From Negativicutes bacterium (GTDB lineage: Bacteria; Bacillota; Negativicutes; Sporomusales; JAOACF01), in contig JAOACF010000009.1 in assembly GCA_026417995.1 (NCBI GenBank), forward strand, positions 1-33,366: a stretch of 33,366 nt of DNA, written 5' to 3'. The position numbers were made by a program, and so were the translations under genes. This document shows positions 1 through 9,457 of this stretch, piece by piece. The notes under the pieces are model-generated. The model did no database searches. It was not told the origin of the DNA and saw only the letters and a list, made by a program, of their open reading frames with translations. Within the stretch, counting starts at the first letter, position 1. Every line of letters begins with the position of its first letter.

Positions 1-106
1 TTCAGCAGGATTTCAGCGAAATGGCAAATCCCGCTTCCAAGCCTTTCAGCTTGAAAGCGGGATTTGTCTACGGTCTGTCCGCAAGGCACAGGCCTTGCGG
101 AATTTT

Positions 107-679
107 TCAGTTCAAGATAATATCATCCAGCTTGCGTTTGGGAACATGATGCACCTGGTTTTCATCGCGCCAGTACTTAATGTCGCCGTCCGGACCGATT
201 TCGTCAATCACGACCGTTTCTTTCGGCTTGCCCAGGGCAATCGCCAGCAAAATTTCCTGCGTTTCCGGAATACCCAGCGCCTCGCGTAATTTATCCTTAT
301 AAATATTGGCAAACATGCAGCCGCCAAGCCCCATTTGGGCAGCGCCCAGCATAATCGTCTGGACAGCAATGCCGTGGTCAATGCCGGCCGCCATTTTATA
401 ATTTTCATCCTGAACAATGACAATATAGGCGGCAGGCCGCTCTCCCGCCTCAGGCCCGGGCCAGTCTTTCAAATACATTGCCCAGAGCAGCGTCGGAAAA
501 ATTTTGTCATTTAGTTCTTTGTCACAGGCGACGTAGTATTTCAGCGCCTGCCGGTTAGAACCCGAAGGGGCCAGCCGTGCATAATTGACTAATTGGCGCA
601 GCGTCTCCCGGCTGATAGGCTCGTTTTCATAAAAACGCCGGTAACTGCGGCTGGTTGTTACCAACTGCAAAAAGTCCAT
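107..679 (-). CDS. Nitroreductase family protein (FMN-dependent)
   Basis: ORF 107..751; likely start is internal Met (MDFLQLVTTSRSYRRFYENEPIS) preceded by AAAGGAGTGGGGAGC. Nitroreductase motifs: RSYRRF near N-terminus, LAPSGSNRQ, AAQMGLGGCMFANI. Confidence 0.85.
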   Translation of the reverse strand: MDFLQLVTTSRSYRRFYENEPISRETLRQLVNYARLAPSGSNRQALKYYVACDKELNDKIFPTLLWAMYLKDWPGPEAGERPAAYIVIVQDENYKMAAGIDHGIAVQTIMLGAAQMGLGGCMFANIYKDKLREALGIPETQEILLAIALGKPKETVVIDEIGPDGDIKYWRDENQVHHVPKRKLDDIILN

Positions 680-754
680 GCTCCCCACTCCTTTAAACTT
701 CCGTATCGGAGTGATTTTCGCCGTCCGCATGGCAGGTTCCTGCCGGGGCAATCG

Positions 755-1954
755 CTAGTTTGCCGTAGCTAAGTTCTCGAAGATTACTGCCGTCCCCTGG
801 CCGCCGGCGATGCAAAGCGTCGCCAGTCCATATCTTACGCCTTGCCGCAGCATTTCATAAAGCAGCGTTACCGCAATGCGGGCGCCGGTCGCACCGATCG
901 GATGCCCGAGAGCTATTGCCCCGCCATTGACATTTATTTTCGCCAGTTCAGCGCCAAGCTCTTTAATTACCGCCAAACTCTGCGCGGCAAACGCTTCATT
1001 AAGTTCAATCAGACCAATGTCGGTAAGCGAAAGTCCTGCGAGAGCCAATGCCTTGCGTGTGGCAGGCACCGGTCCGATTCCCATGATTTCAGGTGAAACA
1101 CCCGCGCTGGCATAAGAAACAACTCTGGCAAGCGGGCGAATTCCCATCGCTATCGCCCTTTCCCGTGACAGCATCACCATCGCCGCCGCGCCGTCATTGC
1201 GACCGGAAGAATTGCCGGCGGTAACCGTTCCATCCTTTTTAAATATCGGCCTGAGTTTCGCCAGTTCAGCTACAGAAGTTTGCCGGGGAAATTCATCAAT
1301 AGTGAAAACACGCGTGTTTTTTCCTTCTGTTATCTCAACAGGCAGGATCTCCGCTTCAAATTTGCCCTGAGCAATGGCGGCCAACGCCTTCGCCTGACTT
1401 AAACAGGCAAACTCATCCTGCTCCTGTCGCGATATTTGATATTTTTCCGCCAGGTTTTCAGCGGTCATACCCATTGTCAACCGGCCATATACTTCGACCG
1501 GCTGCGACTTGGGCTGGCTTTCAGTGTTGGAATCCAGAAGCTCGCCGTTGCCGGAACCATAACCAAAACGTGCACTGCGCAGGTAATACGGCGCGGTACT
1601 CATGCTCTCAGCGCCGCCGCATATCACTGCGCCGGCATCGCCCAAACGGATTGCCTGCGCGGCCGAAATTACGGCCTGCAAGCCGGAGCCGCATTGTCGA
1701 TGCACGGTATAAGCAGGTATTTCAACCGGCAAGTCGGCATACAGCGCAGCGACCCGCGCAAGATTAGGAGTATCGCTCGACTGTTTAGCGTGTCCGAAAA
1801 TGACTTCGTTAATTGCGCCTGGTTCAAGCTTTGCCCGCTTCAGCGCTTCCCCGATGACGGTGGCGGCAAGATGCTCGACAAGCACTTCCCTCATGGCTCC
1901 TCCCAGTTTGCCGATGGGCGTTCTGACAGCCGAGACAATAACTGCCTCATGCAT
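755..1954 (-). CDS. Acetyl-CoA acetyltransferase (thiolase)
   Basis: Thiolase motifs: VRTPIGKLGGA, HRQCGSGLQAV active-site Cys, LNEAFAAQ, NVNGGAIALGHPIGATGARI, CIAGGQGTA. Confidence 0.95.
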   Translation of the reverse strand: MHEAVIVSAVRTPIGKLGGAMREVLVEHLAATVIGEALKRAKLEPGAINEVIFGHAKQSSDTPNLARVAALYADLPVEIPAYTVHRQCGSGLQAVISAAQAIRLGDAGAVICGGAESMSTAPYYLRSARFGYGSGNGELLDSNTESQPKSQPVEVYGRLTMGMTAENLAEKYQISRQEQDEFACLSQAKALAAIAQGKFEAEILPVEITEGKNTRVFTIDEFPRQTSVAELAKLRPIFKKDGTVTAGNSSGRNDGAAAMVMLSRERAIAMGIRPLARVVSYASAGVSPEIMGIGPVPATRKALALAGLSLTDIGLIELNEAFAAQSLAVIKELGAELAKINVNGGAIALGHPIGATGARIAVTLLYEMLRQGVRYGLATLCIAGGQGTAVIFENLATAN

Positions 1955-1956
1955 AT

Positions 1957-2622
1957 TTACACCACTCTCACTTTCAATTCCGGGCTGATTTCATAGCGGG
2001 CTGTGGTAACTGACCGTAAATCAGCCAGGGAAAAGTCGGAAGTAATTTCCTCAAGGATGAGACGGCCTCCATGGAAACGAAAAACCGCGTATTCGGTGAT
2101 AATCATGTCGACAGCTTGTTTAGCCGTAAGCGGCAGGGTACAAGTAGGAACTATTTTGGCTTCCCCTTCCCTGGTGGTATGCTGAGTGGCAATAATGACC
2201 TTAGGCGCGCCGACGACTAAATCCATGGCACCGCCAACGCCAAGCACGTCTTTGCCCGGAACAAGCCAGTTTGCCAAATCACCCGTCTCACTTACCTGCA
2301 AACCGCCAATGATAGTGCAGTCGATATGCCCGCCGCGTATTTGCCCGAAAGACTGTGCGCTATCAAAAAAAGACGCGCCTGGCACAATTGTCACATGCTT
2401 TCTGCCGGCATTAATAAGATCTTTATCTTCCTCGCCTGCCTTAGGATACGGACCGACGCCTAAAATGCCATTTTCGCTTTGCAGATACACTTTTTTACCG
2501 GCAACATAATTGGCAACCAGCGTAGGAATCCCCACCCCCAGATTAACCACCATGCCATCGGCCAGCTCTTCCGCCGCACGTTTGGCAATCCTCTCTTTGC
2601 GTTCCTCGTCAGTCAGCATCAT
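1957..2622 (-). CDS. 3-oxoacid/acetate CoA-transferase subunit B
   Basis: GMVVNLGVGIPTLVANY, SENGILGVGPYP, GGAMDLVVGAPKVI; adjacent to subunit A. Confidence 0.93.
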   Translation of the reverse strand: MMLTDEERKERIAKRAAEELADGMVVNLGVGIPTLVANYVAGKKVYLQSENGILGVGPYPKAGEEDKDLINAGRKHVTIVPGASFFDSAQSFGQIRGGHIDCTIIGGLQVSETGDLANWLVPGKDVLGVGGAMDLVVGAPKVIIATQHTTREGEAKIVPTCTLPLTAKQAVDMIITEYAVFRFHGGRLILEEITSDFSLADLRSVTTARYEISPELKVRVV

Positions 2623-3274
2623 TGCTCCCCCTTTTCACAAGAATATCAACATAGAGGAACGGCGTAATAATTTCTTCGGGCGAAAGTTCTCCGGCTTCGA
2701 CAATCTCGTCAACCTCGGCAATGCAGCACTTTGCAGCCGTAGCCATAATAGGATTGAAATTGCGTCCTGACTTGCTATATACCAAGTTGCCCAAGGTATC
2801 CGCCACTTTGGCGCGGATAAGGGCATAGTCGGCGTGGAGCGGCGGCTGAAGTATGTATTCCCGCCCTTGAAAATGAATGACGTCTCTGCCTTTAGCCAGT
2901 TCGGTTCCCACGCCGACCGGCGTCAAAAACCCTCCCAGGCCGGCGCCGGCAGCGCGAATCGCCTCGGCGAAGTTTCCCTGCGGGATAAGTTCGATTTCAA
3001 GTTTACCTTCGCGATAATATTTCGCTGCATCCGGATTGGGTGTGAAAAAAGAACCTATGGCCTTTTTAATCTTGTTCTGGAGTAATAGCACGCCCAGCCC
3101 TTCATTGTGGCTACCCAAATCATTGCAAATTACAGTCAGATTATCCGCCGGGTGTTCCGCGAGCGCCGCAATCAAGGTTTCCGGGCTCCCGACGCGGCCA
3201 AATCCGCCGAACATTATGCGCGAGCCTGACGCAATTCCGGCGATTGCCTCGGCTGCCGACTTGATCGCTGCCAT
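2609..3274 (-). CDS. 3-oxoacid/acetate CoA-transferase subunit A
   Basis: IMFGGFGRVGSPETLIAAL, NDLGSHNEGLG, LTPVGVGTELAKGR, YILQPPLHADYALI; overlaps the subunit B start. Confidence 0.93.
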   Translation of the reverse strand: MAAIKSAAEAIAGIASGSRIMFGGFGRVGSPETLIAALAEHPADNLTVICNDLGSHNEGLGVLLLQNKIKKAIGSFFTPNPDAAKYYREGKLEIELIPQGNFAEAIRAAGAGLGGFLTPVGVGTELAKGRDVIHFQGREYILQPPLHADYALIRAKVADTLGNLVYSKSGRNFNPIMATAAKCCIAEVDEIVEAGELSPEEIITPFLYVDILVKRGSNDAD

Positions 3275-3330
3275 CCTTTAGGCCTCCTTTACAGTCATGT
3301 CTGTTCATTCATATGCATAAATTTCTCGAC

Positions 3331-3359
3331 AAAAGAAAAAAGCCTTCGTAGAAGACTTT
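3331..3359 (-). terminator. Intrinsic terminator downstream of the PucR-type regulator
   Basis: Minus strand reads AAAGTCTTC-TAC-GAAGGCTTT followed by TTTCTTTT; 9-bp stem with one G-U pair and a U-rich tail. Confidence 0.65.
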
Positions 3360-3387
3360 AGAAAGCAGTTGCTCTTTTTGTATTTTT

Positions 3388-4959
3388 CTACAATCGTTGC
3401 CGGAAACAATGCATAAGATAGGCTGTAGTTATCACATATCTCCCGGCGGCAGTGAAAAAATCGTAGCCTGTAAGGCTATGAACCTTATCAATGCGATACC
3501 GAATCGTGTTGACATGAACGTGCAGCGCACGGGCTGCTTGCTCCAGGTCATCTGCAAACATAAGCGCATCAATAGTCGCCAGCAAGCGGGTATTATAGCG
3601 GGCATCCTGCTCAGCGAGCGGCGCAATAACCCGGGATATCAAATATTCCTCTTCGGGCGTACCCGTCGCCCTAAGCAGTGTCAGCCGCGCAAGATAATCG
3701 CCATAATACAGTATGCCGCTGTTATAAAATGCCGCTCCGGCTTGCAGCGTGCGTTTGGCCAAATGATAACTAAATTGGATTTCATTCGCGCTCATGACTG
3801 CGGGTCCAATGGCAATCACCACGCCGCAATCAGGTTTCGCCATGTGTTCGGCCAATCCACGTAACCAGCGCGGCAGCTGCGTTTCATCCGGCTGCTGGCT
3901 GGCAGCTATGATTACCGCCTCATCAGGTCTTAGAATCGCCAGCGCTTCGCCCGCTAAACTGCGGATTTGGCCGGCAATACCGGTTAACCCGGCAGAGGCG
4001 CCGGTATTTTGCTTGTGCCGACCGTCTGCTTCCCGGACCACAATCGCCCGGTAGCGGGCCTGCGGTCTGAGGCCGTGAAGCGCCAAACGCTCTTTAAGCT
4101 CTTCTTCACTCAAATTATTTTTAAACAGTATATGATCAAGCAATGCGGTCAATATTTTTTGTTCAGCTTCTAACTGATCAATTAGTTTGAGGGTTAAGAA
4201 AGTGGCAAGCTGATTAGCCATAAGTGTAAACTTTTCGCTAAGCGGCTCTCGAACACAAATGATCAGATATCCTAAAGGCTGCCCGCGCATCACGCAGGGA
4301 AAAACATGAAATCCTTTTAGCGCGGTGTAATGTATAATTCCGCCGTTTGATCGGCTGTATTCCTCGACCGCCGCCATGATGACTTCGGGGCTTAACCTGG
4401 CTGACGGCAGATAGCTGCCGAGTAATTTGCCATCTGCCCGGAAACAAAGGAGACTGCTACGCATCCGGCGGCCCAACCCCTGCAGAAACTGATCGAAATC
4501 GCCGCTCACCAGCGCAGTCTTGACTAGCTCCTTATAATGCCGGTCTACCTCAAGCAGCAGATTAGTTTGGTAATTATTGAGCTCGGCCGAGATTGCCTGA
4601 ATGATTTCCCGAAATTTTGTCTCCCTGGTAATCTCAAATAACGGCACTTGAAATTGATCGGCTATTTCGATTATATCGTCGGGAACTGTGGCAAAAAAGC
4701 GGTTTGTCTTGATCCCGATGCCGGCCACGCCCCGTTTTGCCAGTTCCGTAAAGGCGGGCCCCCTGAGTTCGGGGTAGTCTTTAAAAGCATAAAGCGTAGA
4801 CAAAACAAATTCGCCGCCGGATACCCACTCATAAAAGTCCGGCGCTTCGGCAATCGTTACATAGCCCACCGTGTTGCCCAAACCACCCTTGCCGGCAATA
4901 AGATTCATGCTTTGCGCAACGCTTTCGAGTTCCATGATGCGTTTAATTGTTACCGCCAT
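3388..4959 (-). CDS. PucR family transcriptional regulator
   Basis: N-terminal PucR domain (GKGGLGNTVGYVTIAEAPDFYEWVSGGEFVLST) and C-terminal HTH (LEQAARALHVHVNTIRYRIDKVHSLTGYD). Confidence 0.9.
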   Translation of the reverse strand: MAVTIKRIMELESVAQSMNLIAGKGGLGNTVGYVTIAEAPDFYEWVSGGEFVLSTLYAFKDYPELRGPAFTELAKRGVAGIGIKTNRFFATVPDDIIEIADQFQVPLFEITRETKFREIIQAISAELNNYQTNLLLEVDRHYKELVKTALVSGDFDQFLQGLGRRMRSSLLCFRADGKLLGSYLPSARLSPEVIMAAVEEYSRSNGGIIHYTALKGFHVFPCVMRGQPLGYLIICVREPLSEKFTLMANQLATFLTLKLIDQLEAEQKILTALLDHILFKNNLSEEELKERLALHGLRPQARYRAIVVREADGRHKQNTGASAGLTGIAGQIRSLAGEALAILRPDEAVIIAASQQPDETQLPRWLRGLAEHMAKPDCGVVIAIGPAVMSANEIQFSYHLAKRTLQAGAAFYNSGILYYGDYLARLTLLRATGTPEEEYLISRVIAPLAEQDARYNTRLLATIDALMFADDLEQAARALHVHVNTIRYRIDKVHSLTGYDFFTAAGRYVITTAYLMHCFRQRL

Positions 4960-5065
4960 CACCTACTCACCTGCTCTTAAGTTTTCCATACTTTGCTAGA
5001 TTCGCCGGCGCTGCCGGAATTCCTGTACGGGTCCGAAAATGGCAAAGACGGCCTTGCAGCCGCCT

Positions 5066-5167
5066 TTACCGTATAAAATCTCCAAAAGTATACCTTAAAA
5101 TGAGTATGCCGAGTATAGCCAATAAAGCCCATAACCACGCCGGCGCTTGTTTTTTATCCTTTGCCAT
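5066..5167 (-). CDS. Putative small single-pass membrane protein (33 aa), not in the ORF track
   Basis: Hand translation of the minus strand: MAKDKKQAPAWLWALLAILGILILRYTFGDFIR*. Charged N-terminus, one hydrophobic segment, GGAG 9 nt upstream of ATG. Confidence 0.55.
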   Translation of the reverse strand: MAKDKKQAPAWLWALLAILGILILRYTFGDFIR

Positions 5168-5364
5168 AAATCACAACTCCATACTATGTTCTGCAGTATA
5201 TTAGCCGCTTCAGCGGCATAATCCTCCTCCCGCTATGCTAATTTTAAGTTTGCCTTCTAATTCAAAGTTACAAAATCTAAATCGCCATTTTGTAGAATTC
5301 ACCAAAGGAAGTTAGTTTATCCAACCCGTATACATTAGGTGAGAAGCTGCCGGGAGGGATCTTC

Positions 5365-6690
5365 ATGGATGATCATGTGTTCTACCCCATGCTCCGGAAA
5401 CGATATCCGGTAATTGTAAAAGCCAAAGGCTTATATCTTTGGGATGCGGACGGCAAGCGCTACATTGACGCTTGCTGCGGCGCCCTTGTCAGCAATATCG
5501 GCCACGGCGTAGAAGAAGTCAACGAGGCAATTATTAAGCAGCTTAGGGAAGTAGCCTTCACTCACCGCTTCAAGTTTACCAATCGCCCGGTTCAGGAATT
5601 GGCGACATTGATTGCCGACTTGTCGCCTGGCGATATTAACTGGGTCACCTTCATGTCCGGAGGATCGGAAGCTACCGAAACCGCAATGAAGATGGCCCGC
5701 GAGTATTATATTGAAAAAGGGAAGCCCTCTAAGTATAAGATCATCGCACGCTGGCAGAGTTACCACGGCAATACCCTCGGCGCGCTTTCAATGAGCGGGC
5801 ATATCGGGCGCCGGCGCCGCTACGCGCCCCTTCTGGCCGATTTTCCGCATGTACCGCCAGCCTACTGTTACCGTTGTTCCTGGGGGAAAAAACCGGACAC
5901 CTGCTCTCTGGAATGCGCTGCTGAGGTAGAAGCAGCTATTCTGCGCGAAGGCCCGGATAATGTCGCCGCCTTTATTCTGGAACCGGTTGTCGGTTCCTCC
6001 ATCGGCGCAGCCGTTCCCAAAGACGGCTACTTGCAGACAGTACGGACTATTTGCGACAAATATGACATTCTGCTGATCGCCGACGAAGTTATGACCGGAT
6101 TAGGGCGAACCGGCGCGGCTTTTGCCGTCGATCACTGGCAAACCCTACCGGATATGCTCTGCATGGCCAAAGGGATAAGCGGCGGCTACGCTCCGCTGGG
6201 AGCGGTCGCTGTGCGCGATCATATCCGCGAGGCGTTTAGCAATGGGTCAGGACGCTTTGCGCATGGCTTTACCTTTGGCGGCAACCCGATTGCAGCAGCC
6301 GCCGGAAAGGCGGTTATCAGTTTTGTGCTAGATCACGGCCTGATTGAGCGCTCGCGCGCAACAGGCGCTTATTTGCTGGAAGAACTGCGGCGCTTGGCTG
6401 CTAAGCACGAATACATTGGCGATGTCCGCGGCTTAGGACTTATGACGGCTGTGGAGTTTGTGCAAGACAAAATCTCCGGAAAACCCTTTGCTGCGTCGCA
6501 AGGCTTGACGGATAAAGTTGTCGGCAAAGCTTTGGATCGGGGCCTGATGCTTTACGGCGCCGGGGCCTGCGCCGATGGCGTCAGTGGCGATGCTGTTATG
6601 ATTGCGCCCCCGCTCACCGTGAGTGAAGCGGAAATTAATGAAATCTTGAGTGTTTTTGAGGACACGCTGGAAGAAGTTTTCGGGAGGTGA
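5365..6690 (+). CDS. Class III pyridoxal-phosphate aminotransferase
   Basis: LYLWDADGKRYIDACCG, MSGGSEATETAMKMAR, SYHGNTLGALSMSG, LIADEVMTGLGRTG, MAKGISGGYAPLGAV with PLP Lys; GGGAGGGATCTTC before ATG. Confidence 0.92.
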   Translation: MDDHVFYPMLRKRYPVIVKAKGLYLWDADGKRYIDACCGALVSNIGHGVEEVNEAIIKQLREVAFTHRFKFTNRPVQELATLIADLSPGDINWVTFMSGGSEATETAMKMAREYYIEKGKPSKYKIIARWQSYHGNTLGALSMSGHIGRRRRYAPLLADFPHVPPAYCYRCSWGKKPDTCSLECAAEVEAAILREGPDNVAAFILEPVVGSSIGAAVPKDGYLQTVRTICDKYDILLIADEVMTGLGRTGAAFAVDHWQTLPDMLCMAKGISGGYAPLGAVAVRDHIREAFSNGSGRFAHGFTFGGNPIAAAAGKAVISFVLDHGLIERSRATGAYLLEELRRLAAKHEYIGDVRGLGLMTAVEFVQDKISGKPFAASQGLTDKVVGKALDRGLMLYGAGACADGVSGDAVMIAPPLTVSEAEINEILSVFEDTLEEVFGR

Positions 6691-6744
6691 AATGCAGCCG
6701 GATAATAACCCTCATTCCCTAAAATTATTATGTGAGGTGTTAGC

Positions 6745-8328
6745 ATGAGTAGTATTGCAGGAAAGCCCAAGGTAAAAGTAACCTACACCACACTTGCCGT
6801 AGCTAACGATGATGTCCATAAAGCCTACGAAGAAGCAGTAGCCGCCCTAAAGGCCAATCTCAAAGCCGACTATCCCAACTACATCTATGATCGCCCGGTC
6901 TACGCCCAGGAAAAAGCCGGAACACCGTCGCCTGTTGATACCCGTTTGGTATTGGCTTATTTCCCGCAACAGCCTGCCTCTATTGTTGATGAAGCGGTCG
7001 CAGCCGCTGCCAAGGCATATCCCGGCTGGAAAGCTACCCCATGGCGTGAGCGCGTGGCGCTGCTGCGCCGGGCAGCCGGTCTTATGGAAGAGCGTCTGTT
7101 TGATATCGCGGCCGTTCTGTCGCTGGAAGTCGGCAAAAACCGCCTGGAAGCAATCGGTGAAGTCCAGGAAGTTGCTGATTTGGTTTACTATTCCTGCGAC
7201 CAAATGGAACTGAACAATGGCTACATAAAAGACCTCACGAATGAATCGCCCAAACATCACAACCGCAGCGTACTAAAACCGTTCGGCGTCTGGGCTGTCA
7301 TTTCCCCCTTCAACTATCCCAGCGCCCTGACCGGCGGTCCTGCCGGCGCAGCGCTGGTCACGGGGAATACCGTTGTAATCAAGCCGGCTACCGCCACGCC
7401 GCTCAGCGCATGGTTGACCGCCAAATGTTTTATTGACGCCGGACTCCCGGCCGGTACGGTTAACTTTATCACCGGCAGCGGCAGTACTGTCGGCGAGGCG
7501 TTAATCAATCACCCCAATGTTGCGGGATGTACATTTACCGGCAGTTCGGAAATCGGCATGAAACTTGTCCGCGTATTTGCCGGCGGCAAATGGCCACGCC
7601 CCTGCGTTGTGGAGATGGGCGGCAAAAACCCGACGATTGTTACCGCCACCGCGGACATGAAACGGGCTGTTGCCGGCTGCACCCGTTCCTTTGTCGGGCT
7701 GGGCGGTCAAAAATGCTCGGCAGGCTCCCGGGTGTTTGTCCATCGCTCCCGCTTCGATGAACTGATCGCCGGCATGAAAGACTACGCTGAAAAACTGGTA
7801 ATTGGCGATCCTACATTGCGCGAAACCTTCTGTGGCCCCGTTATCAACAAGGCTGCCGTTGAGCGTTATAAAGAAGCAATCGCTCTTGCGCAAAAAGACG
7901 GGCAGATTATTATGGGCGGTAAAGTTCTTACCGGCGGCATCTATGATCATGGCTACTACCTGGCCCCGACCATTGTGACAGGACTGCCTGTCGACCACTA
8001 TCTATCGCAGGAAGAGCTGTTCCTCCCCTTTGTAACCGTCTATCCATTTGATAAGCTGGAAGACGCTATCAAATGGGCGAACGGCGTGGAACATGGATTG
8101 ACCGCAGGCATCTTCGCCGGTACGCGGGAAGAAATCGACACAATCCTGCAGGATCTCGAAGCCGGCGTTGTATATGTTAACAAGGAATCCGGGGCGACTA
8201 CCGGAGCTTGGCCGGGCTATCAGGCTTTCGGCGGCTGGAAGAAATCCACTTCCACCAATAAAGGCGCCGGCCATATCTACTACCTAACGGCCTACTTGCG
8301 TGAACAGTCGCAAACGGTTATTGACTAA
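6745..8328 (+). CDS. Aldehyde dehydrogenase family protein (1-pyrroline-5-carboxylate dehydrogenase-like)
   Basis: GVWAVISPFNYP, GNTVVIKPATATPLSAW, TFTGSSEIGMKL, VVEMGGKNPTIV, GLGGQKCSAGSRVFVH catalytic Cys. Confidence 0.92.
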   Translation: MSSIAGKPKVKVTYTTLAVANDDVHKAYEEAVAALKANLKADYPNYIYDRPVYAQEKAGTPSPVDTRLVLAYFPQQPASIVDEAVAAAAKAYPGWKATPWRERVALLRRAAGLMEERLFDIAAVLSLEVGKNRLEAIGEVQEVADLVYYSCDQMELNNGYIKDLTNESPKHHNRSVLKPFGVWAVISPFNYPSALTGGPAGAALVTGNTVVIKPATATPLSAWLTAKCFIDAGLPAGTVNFITGSGSTVGEALINHPNVAGCTFTGSSEIGMKLVRVFAGGKWPRPCVVEMGGKNPTIVTATADMKRAVAGCTRSFVGLGGQKCSAGSRVFVHRSRFDELIAGMKDYAEKLVIGDPTLRETFCGPVINKAAVERYKEAIALAQKDGQIIMGGKVLTGGIYDHGYYLAPTIVTGLPVDHYLSQEELFLPFVTVYPFDKLEDAIKWANGVEHGLTAGIFAGTREEIDTILQDLEAGVVYVNKESGATTGAWPGYQAFGGWKKSTSTNKGAGHIYYLTAYLREQSQTVID

Positions 8329-8350
8329 CATGCTCTCACGCACTTTCTCC

Positions 8351-8380
8351 AAGCTCCTGACTTCAGGAGCTTATTTTTTA
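8351..8380 (+). terminator. Intrinsic terminator downstream of the aldehyde dehydrogenase
   Basis: AAGCTCCTGA-CT-TCAGGAGCTT followed by ATTTTTTA. Confidence 0.85.
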
Positions 8381-8400
8381 CCTTTATAGAGCAGGAATTA

Positions 8401-9300
8401 TCACGCTTCGCCTTCTTCTACCAGCCGGATAAAGGCCAGTTCAGCCGGGTTTAATTCCTGATTGGCACGGGAAATCAACAAAAAATTGCGGTCAACGCTG
8501 TTTAACCGGTTGAGGCGCACTTCCGCGAGTCTGCCAGTTTTTAATTCGTCCTGTATGGCAACCGAGCTAATGAGCGAAAAGCCGATACGTTCCTCTACCG
8601 CCCGTTTTATCGATTCATGATTGGCCATCTCGATAACTGACTTAAACACTAAATTTTCTTGATAGAGAAACTTATCCACCACCGAACGCATACCGGAATC
8701 CTGCCTGGCATGAATAAAAATCGTCCCGTCGAGCAGTTCTTCCGGCTCTACCATGTCGCGGCCGCACCACTTATGTCCCGGCCAGACGATTAGCGAGAGC
8801 CTGTCCTGCGACACAGGAATAGAACGCAGCGTGGGATCGGCAAGCCAATTGAGATTGTGCCCAACCATCGCCAGATCCAGCACTTGATTGCGAACCAGAT
8901 CAACCATTTGATGCCCGTAACCGGCTTTAATCGATAGCTCAACCTGCGGGTAAAGCTCGCGGTAACGCCGCAAAATTGCAGGAAGCAAATATGTGCCGAC
9001 TGTCGATGAGGCGCCAACGCGAAGCCGGCCTTTCTTTAAAGTTTGCAACTCCTTAAGCTTATCAGGTATTGCTTTGATATTGGTCAGTATTTCCTTGGCG
9101 AGATCATAGAGTAGTCTACCCTCGGGAGTGACAATACACTTCTTGCCGCTACGGCTGAAAAGCAAAACACCATAGTATCGTTCCAGCGCGCCGATTTGCT
9201 GACTAACCGAGGACTGTGCCATATACAGGCACTCGGCCGCCCGGGCAAACGAGTTTTGTTCCACTACAATTCGAAAGGTTGCCAATTGTTGCCGTGACAT
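8401..9300 (-). CDS. LysR family transcriptional regulator
   Basis: N-terminal wHTH: MSRQQLATFRIVVEQNSFARAAECLYMAQSSVSQQIGALERYYGVLLFSRSGKK; LysR substrate-binding domain follows. Confidence 0.94.
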   Translation of the reverse strand: MSRQQLATFRIVVEQNSFARAAECLYMAQSSVSQQIGALERYYGVLLFSRSGKKCIVTPEGRLLYDLAKEILTNIKAIPDKLKELQTLKKGRLRVGASSTVGTYLLPAILRRYRELYPQVELSIKAGYGHQMVDLVRNQVLDLAMVGHNLNWLADPTLRSIPVSQDRLSLIVWPGHKWCGRDMVEPEELLDGTIFIHARQDSGMRSVVDKFLYQENLVFKSVIEMANHESIKRAVEERIGFSLISSVAIQDELKTGRLAEVRLNRLNSVDRNFLLISRANQELNPAELAFIRLVEEGEA

Positions 9301-9457
9301 GGCTTAAGCCTCACGTGCACTTTATTCATAACATCAATCTTATTATTTTATTCAAATATTATATGTTGTATCCTATCGATCCTTCCTGTATAGTTATTAT
9401 ATCTTCTAGGAAATCTAGAAATCTACCGCACTAAATATCTAGGAGGGATTCTTACTA

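Noticed and set aside
1436-1996. 186-aa plus-strand ORF antisense to thiolase
   Set aside because: Shadow ORF; thiolase on the opposite strand has full conserved motifs.
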